Shown: one piece after another, positions 58,126 through 64,000 of the stretch | Position numbering within the stretch: position 1 is the stretch's first letter | Layout: each line of letters opens with the position of its first letter | From: Takifugu bimaculatus | Taxonomy: Eukaryota; Chordata; Actinopteri; Tetraodontiformes; Tetraodontidae | Direction of reading: 5' to 3' | DNA length: 64,000 nucleotides | NCBI GenBank assembly: GCA_004026145.2 | Contig: CP034976.1 | Span: forward strand, 6,006,296 to 6,070,295 | The notes under the pieces: generated by a model | Told to the model about the DNA's origin: nothing | The model's input: the letters and a program-made list of their open reading frames with translations, nothing else | Databases searched by the model: none | Position numbers and translations under genes: made by a program

Positions 58126-59384
58126 AGGTGTTGAGTGGATCTTTAAGCGGACCAATTAGGGATTCAGGACTAACACCATCATGATGTTTGTCTGGGGAAC
58201 GTTAGCACGGACCAGAGTCTAATAAAATAATCATCACGGCGGCACAACAAAACACACTGTACAAAATAAAGGTTCAAAGGCTTTTCATCACTCATATCAG
58301 TGTTTCCGCTGGGACAAGAACCCTCCCCTCCAGCCCAAACCAAACAAGCTAAATGCTGATTAGCGGAACAACTTAAGCTAAAGACACCTTGAGACTTGGA
58401 CATTTATTGGTCTTCCAGTGTTTTTTAAAAAAAAAAGTTTTCCATTTAATTCTCTTGATATTTTGACCAAATTTTCCTGCTCTTGAAGTCGCCGACTCTA
58501 AAACAACCAAGCTTATGTATCAAGTTTCAGTGGAAACAAGGAAGCATCTTGAAAATGTTGGTGGAAAATTGTGTATTTCTAATGACAACTCTGCAGATTC
58601 GTGATGTTCTTCACCTCCTGTCCCCCCACAACTGTAGACACAGCTGTAGTTCATCTGGTCACCAGACGTTTGAACTGGCTGATTCTCACCTGCAGCCTCA
58701 CAATCGTCCTTTAGATTTAGATGATGATTGTTTTGATGGTAAATGAGAGACTTTACGCAGGAACGTCCTCCTTTTCTTCTAAAAAACGCACCTTTCATCT
58801 TGGAGAGAGACGTTTTCCTTCAGAGCATCTGACGTTTGTGTCGCCAATATAAAAAAGAATATTCGATGTGTGTTTGTGTTCTGGGTCCAAAGGCGCACGC
58901 GGTGCTCAGATTTCAGGCTCTGCTGCTGCTCCTGACTCCGTTTCCATGATGCAACATTAACTTTGTGTCTCTTTGAGTCAATTAATGAGTTTTTTGTTTT
59001 CTGGAGGCTCCGTTCTTGTAAAAGTCATCCCGCTCAAGCTCTTTGTTTCTCTTTTTTCCTCATTCTTGACCTTGTTGCCGCCTCCATCACCCTTTCAAAT
59101 TAATATTCAAAAGCACTTAATTAAAAACCCGACACTCCGTCCTCCTCCGGAGCGGGATAAACAAATCCGGGCCTGTGTTTGTTCCCTTCTGGCCCATCCC
59201 TTACACTGTTTTAATGATTTGACTTCAACCCCGGTTGAAGAAAAAAAAAAGAGAAAAAGTGCAAGATGGCGCGATGCAGCGGCAGAATGTGACATAAAAA
59301 GATGAAGACAAGACATAGCTGGGGGTGAGTGAGGGGAGAAGTGCACGCTGGTGGAGAAGGGGGGGGGGCGTAGTTCAGCGTCGT

Positions 59385-59480
59385 AGTTAATTACAAAAAG
59401 CATTAATGTTTTATTAACCCCTTATCAGTAATTAATCACGGGTCTTTGATGTAAAGTTCAGCTTACAAAAGCGTCGGGGA
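59385..59480. promoter_or_regulatory. Candidate conserved non-coding element
   Basis: GTAGTTAATTAC, GCATTAATGTTTTATTAACC and CAGTAATTAATCACGGG followed by CTTTGATGTAAAG (TCF-like). Repeat-free, AT-core-dense. Confidence 0.33.
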
Positions 59481-60575
59481 AAAAAGAAATTCTCTCATCC
59501 ATATTAGCCCATTAAGCCGGCTGGTATGGGCCAGCCTTGCTAACTGCGGCGTGCAGGACAGCCTCCGCAGGCATTAAAGCATTTGTTTTGACAGCGCTGT
59601 TTGTTTTCTACTCCCAGAAGCCATTGCAGTGCACCTCCAACTCCCACTAGTCTCCCACCAAAGGAGCCAGTTTGCATTTCAAATATGATGGAGCTGTTGA
59701 ATATGGTGCACAAAATGCTACCTTACGCCAGGGGTGTAGCGCGTTAGCACCAACTGGGAGATTAAATTATTATAATCTTAATACAGCGCTGGGCTCTCCT
59801 TCGCAGCAACAATCAAATCTCAAGGGAACCAGGAAGTGTAAAGAAATGTGCTCCCCACATGTCCACCATCTTTTATTTTCAAATGCTAACTTTGTGTATG
59901 CTACGGGCTCACCTGATCAGTTGTGTCCCCCATCACACAGAAGAAATTGGATTACTTCATTTAAAAAACACAAACACTTTTGTTGCATCGGTAAAGTTGC
60001 AGCTCAGCGTTGACTCAATTCCACGCGTCCCAAGTAGGCGGGAAGGGAAAGATGGGACGCGTTCTCGCACCTCCTGTAGTCGATCTCTCCCTGCCGGCCT
60101 CTTAAATATTTGTCTTTGATTGTGTTATCGCTGCCGTTGTGTGGTTGGGTTTGTCGTACACGGAGACATTCCAAGACGATTCATCATTTTGTCTTCTAAA
60201 AACCCCGACGAGCAAATGATGATTCTATGAGCGAATCAAAAAGCCCCCCCCCCCTCTTGTTTGTGCTATCGATCGTGTGATCGAATCCCTGCTAGCTTCC
60301 CTCATTAGCATTAGCATCTCTCTGAGAGAGCAGTGTAAAAGCACGCTGTCATTCCTCCAGCTCACACTCTGACCCTTCTGTTTCCTCCTAGGGCAGAGTC
60401 TGGGGTCATCCAGGGGTCATGGGGTGAAGATGAGGCCAGCTGGACCACGAGAGGGTGATCATGAGGTCAGGAGAGCCGCTAACAGAGCAGCGTGTTTGTG
60501 TGTGATATCTGAGGTAAGATTTAGGTCAGGTTGCTTATGTACACTGTCGTAGTGAGGTCAGGCGGTGGTCACCGT

Positions 60576-60624
<49 letters not shown>
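60576..60624. repeat. (GT)n microsatellite
   Basis: About 24 GT units. Confidence 0.97.
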
Positions 60625-60626
<2 letters not shown>

Positions 60627-62806
60627 TTCTGTGGTGTGACAAACACACAGCTTCTTCGTCTCCTGTGCCGATCAGATGATGGATTGGAACCAGTGCTGTT
60701 AGCAGGCAGAGATGAAAGCAAATGCCGTCCGGCGTCCCTCCCGTGTGGAGGAGAACCGCAACACGAGCGTGCACTGGTGTGACTTCTCCCCACATCCGCA
60801 CGCGCTCGCTGCTCCGCGAAACGCGTGACAAGACACTGGGGGCCATGTTACCACTGTTGATGCTTTTGTTGTTATTGTTCCGGCCGTGTTGATTAAATTA
60901 GGAAATCCTTTAAGTCGGCAGAAAAGAGGGGCGCGTTGTTTTATTATTAAAGAGGAAAGAGACACCGCGGCAAACATGGTGCTGGTTAATGAGAAGTACC
61001 GCCGAGTGCTTCAGGACCTGGAGATTTCAATAACATGGCAGAGCCCCCCCCCGACTCCCCCATAAGGAGGATAATACAACAGCCCCCCCCCCCCCCCACC
61101 GCCTGCATGGAGGTGCTGTCTGAGAGACAAATGTAGTTCAACAGCCCGTAGGTATGCTTTTAGTTTTGTTTTCCAGTGTTTCGAGTGGTTTGAACCGTGG
61201 AAGTCTGCAAAAAGAGCGATCAAAGTGCACAGAGTGATATTAGCGATTCAGCGCTCGTCGTTAGCCTCAGATTTTCGTTTAAAGCGCGGCTTATTTGCAG
61301 AAGACTTCTCGCTGTGGAGCTTCGCCTCTCTTCCCTCAAGTGTGCAAACCACCAAGAGCTGTGCCAGAGCTGAAGACCCATCAATCCAACAGAGACTATA
61401 TATTTTTAGGCTGCGGCCGCTCGTAGCGGCTAACTTGTTAGCCGTGCTGATGGCTCCTGCAGATGGTGAGCTGGAACTCCCGCGCCACACAAGTCTAATA
61501 ATAAGAACCAGTAAGAATGAGCAGTTTGTCTTCTTCGCCATCAGACAGATTGCTGGCGTAGGTGTTAAGGGGGGGGGCATCTCCGCGCTGAGGTCACACT
61601 TGGATTTTTCGGCGTGTTTGGATGCGTTTTAATGATTTGATTATTCGGTGCGAGTGTGCGAGGCTGCATCTGTTGTTTGGAGGCTCTGGCTCCTCCAGAC
61701 ATATTGCCACTACGTTCCCCTCCTACGTGGCTGCTGTTTGCCCGCGCACACCTCTGCGCGCGCGAGCGTGCGTGCGCGAGACGGCGGGCAGTGTTTATAT
61801 GCACACACTGTGAGGCTTTGACCAGGCGGTGCCGTAAACAGACAGCAGCGGCGACAACATGCTGCCGAGCCTCCGTCGTGTTTAATCAGCACAAATCAGT
61901 AAAGGAAACCAAACATACATCATTAAGGCCGCCTGCCAAAGGTGCGATCCTCACCCATCATTCACAGTTTTCTTTTACAGCCTGTCCTCTTGCAGGATGT
62001 TGAGTGCTCTTGAATCACTAAAAGCATCATTATGCAGATTCAGAAGTGCAGTTTTACGCACACGCAGGAAGTATGGCGAGCGTTCAGACCACAGCGGCCA
62101 TGTTGGAAGACTACGGCTCATCCTGGAAGTCAGTCACATGGGCGTGTGCTTCACAGACTCGCCGGTACCGAAGCTAATCGCTTAGATTAGCACCCTTCCA
62201 GCTCGGGGGGTTGCTGTAGCTGACATAAAGATCACAAGATGTTGTGATCTCAGTGATATTTGTCGCCCCCTGTTGGTCGGCTCCTCTGTGCAGGAGACGT
62301 CTGCCTCGCCCGTTAGTTGATGCAGTTTAAAAACTCTCCAAAACCCTTTTTTTATATGATGGCGGTGATACTGATCAATAGCTACGTGACCAAACAGCTG
62401 AATATTTAAGAGTAAAGGGGGGTATTGACTCTCTTACTTCCTCTCTGAAGTAAACTTCCTCATTCCAGGGCAATATTATCAGGCCGACCCAGAGCTGGAG
62501 GTCAGACAGTAGCCCTCTCCGTCACCCTTGGCTCCTCTCTGACCCGGGAACCTTCTATTCTTGAGAGCGGGGTCAGTTCACCGGGGTCACCGACCGTTCA
62601 AAGGCACCCGGACACATTCCATTCCTGCTCTCGCAGCACTTGGGTCCAGCTGACGCTGCGATGTGGGCGATGATGGTGGGGCGCCAATTTCGACACCGTC
62701 GTTTTAGTTTGGCTAATTTAATCAATTATTTCCTGTAAAACATAAAAGACCTGAAAAACCACAGCAGGGAGACGTAGATAAACCAACATTTAAACAGCTG
62801 TTCGTC

Positions 62807-62816
62807 TGTGTGTGCG

Positions 62817-62848
<32 letters not shown>

Positions 62849-62933
62849 GGTGTATGTGTGTGTGTGCGTCTGTGTGTGTGTGTGTATGTGTGTGTGTGGG
62901 TGTATGTGTGTGTGTGTGCGTGTGTGTGTGTGT
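62807..62933. repeat. Long imperfect (GT)n microsatellite
   Basis: About 125 bases of GT with GC, GTAT and GGG interruptions in a partly duplicated pattern (GGGTGTATGTGTGTG occurs twice). This suggests a higher-order repeat. Confidence 0.95.
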
Positions 62934-63274
62934 TATGCCATTTACATAAAATAGATAAATGTCACACATGCTGACAGTGACACAACTATTTGGTGTTTCC
63001 CGGTGTTTCAGGTTGACAAATCCTAGCCGAGCCTGACCCTTGACCTTTTGACCCCGCTGGGCCTTACGGGCAGTAATGCTGCTGATGGCCTGACAGCCCA
63101 GTGGCCATCTGGCCGGTTGTCATGGCAGCTGATTGAGAAGAAGACCCACCAGCCGCTCACGCATTGATTTTTTTTTTCTCCCTTTCTCTTCTCAGACTCG
63201 CTCCCCAGCCGGATCCATAATGCTCTCCGCTCACCCTTTGACCCCCACAGGGGCAACGTAAGGTCACTGCCAAT

Positions 63275-63319
63275 GCCTCCCTCGCCTCCCTCGCCTCCCT
63301 CACCTCCCTCGCCTCCCTC
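63275..63319 (+). repeat. 9-bp minisatellite (GCCTCCCTC)n
   Basis: Five consecutive copies of GCCTCCCTC, the fourth starting with A. The array is a multiple of three, so it reads as repeating Arg-Glu-Ala on the minus strand, but no gene is supported. Confidence 0.93.
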
Positions 63320-64000
63320 GCCCGGCTCGCTCTAAAAAACACACCTGTGCCACAAACGTGGCGGCATCATCCCTGAAAATCCGGAGGAAGTCTGGCAGCT
63401 CCGGGAGGCGTCTGTTACGTAAGCAGCGTGGAGCTCTGCCCCCCCCGAGGGAACGAGGAGCCTGAACACACCGTAGCCCCCCCCCCCCCCCAAACAACCC
63501 CCCCACCGCCACATAAACAGACACCTACACACACCGCTGCTGCCGTATCGTGATCCGCATAATCCGACAGGCTTGTGGAGTGACGGATGGCCATTGTTGT
63601 GCTTGGAAAGCTTTTGTCACCTGACGGAGCGCTCCGGCTTTGGCCCTCATCCCTCGGCATCATCCTCTTCCTCATCCCGCCTCTCTCGCGGGGATACGGA
63701 GGGGCCATCAGGATGACTGATGGGGCCAGGTGGAGGCGGCGTGGCTGTACTCTTCACGCCATTGAAGGCGTTCGGCGTCACCAAAGAGAAGAAACAATTT
63801 TCCTTGAGAAGAACCGGGCGTCTCAATTAAGACGGCGGCTCTCCGCCGCCACCGCCGCCGCCGCCACATTTCTGCTCCTCTGACACTTTTATTTCCGCTC
63901 ATTCCGCTTGTTTGTTGTCGCGGTAATGAAGTCGCAGTGCCGGTGACATTGGGAGAGATCCGGAATTTTGGCCTCGTTCCAGCCGCTCTTCCTCGCTCGT

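Larger units (their letters stand above)
38376..64000. other. Gene-poor region downstream of tshz1
   Basis: About 25.6 kb with no gene I can support. Open frames are short or carried by CA/GT and C/G runs. The contents are microsatellites, G-rich tracts (about 42940-42975, 43170-43218, 50435-50461, 55170-55221), scattered AT-core islands listed separately, and a few old transposon pieces. Stretches such as 39060-41040, 44000-45270, 47000-48880, 57000-58050 and 60630-62800 hold nothing I can name. In human the next gene on this side lies far away, so a regulatory desert is expected. Confidence 0.6.

Noticed and set aside
62230..62249. Near-palindrome GATCACAA-GATG-TTGTGATC
   Set aside because: Short, 8-bp arms, no neighbouring element or conservation evidence.
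1..64000. CRISPR array, operon, phage or other prokaryotic system
   Set aside because: The window is vertebrate nuclear DNA with spliced genes. All direct repeats found are simple sequence or short minisatellites without unique spacers.

Overview
This is a vertebrate nuclear window, best read as a ray-finned (percomorph-like) fish. It holds one conserved two-gene block inside mostly non-coding DNA. The fish assignment rests on the compact spacing of the two genes, the very dense (CA/GT)n microsatellites, and an interspersed repeat at 41046-41228 of a type I know from percomorph genomes. The proteins are clearly vertebrate. The species cannot be read from the sequence; a pufferfish-like genome would fit but is not shown.

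Layout. Positions 1-5025 are non-coding. Positions 5112-7670 (minus strand) hold ptgr3 (also called zadh2, prostaglandin reductase 3) in two exons with a 1.3 kb intron. Its second exon carries one extra base in a run of four G (plus strand, 5820-5823), which breaks the frame of an otherwise intact gene. Positions 7671-9598 are a 1.9 kb divergent interval that must hold both 5' ends. Positions 9599-36959 (plus strand) hold tshz1 (teashirt zinc finger homeobox 1). It has a 40-nt first coding exon (9599-9638), a 23.8 kb intron, and one large 3.5 kb exon (33445-36959). The predicted protein has 1184 residues, five C2H2 fingers, an atypical homeodomain and a CtBP-type motif. An AT-rich 3' UTR follows, probably to about 38375. 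Positions 38376-64000 contain no gene I can support.

How it fits together. The head-to-head ptgr3-tshz1 order is the same as human ZADH2-TSHZ1 on chromosome 18, so this is old linkage. The long intron and the downstream desert carry many AT-rich islands with TAATTA, TGACAG and ATGCAAAT-type sites, separated by microsatellites. This is the texture expected of conserved enhancers around a developmental transcription factor. That reading is inference and needs cross-species alignment.

Mobile DNA is sparse: one LINE/SINE-type 3' fragment, one short hAT-like inverted-repeat element, a possible LTR remnant and a possible BED-finger transposase remnant. No bacterial-type system, CRISPR array, rRNA gene or convincing tRNA gene was seen. 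The items most worth a second look are the ptgr3 frameshift, an upstream ORF that overlaps the tshz1 start and ends across the splice junction, two perfect inverted repeats (17290-17317 and 56433-56472), and the candidate enhancer islands.
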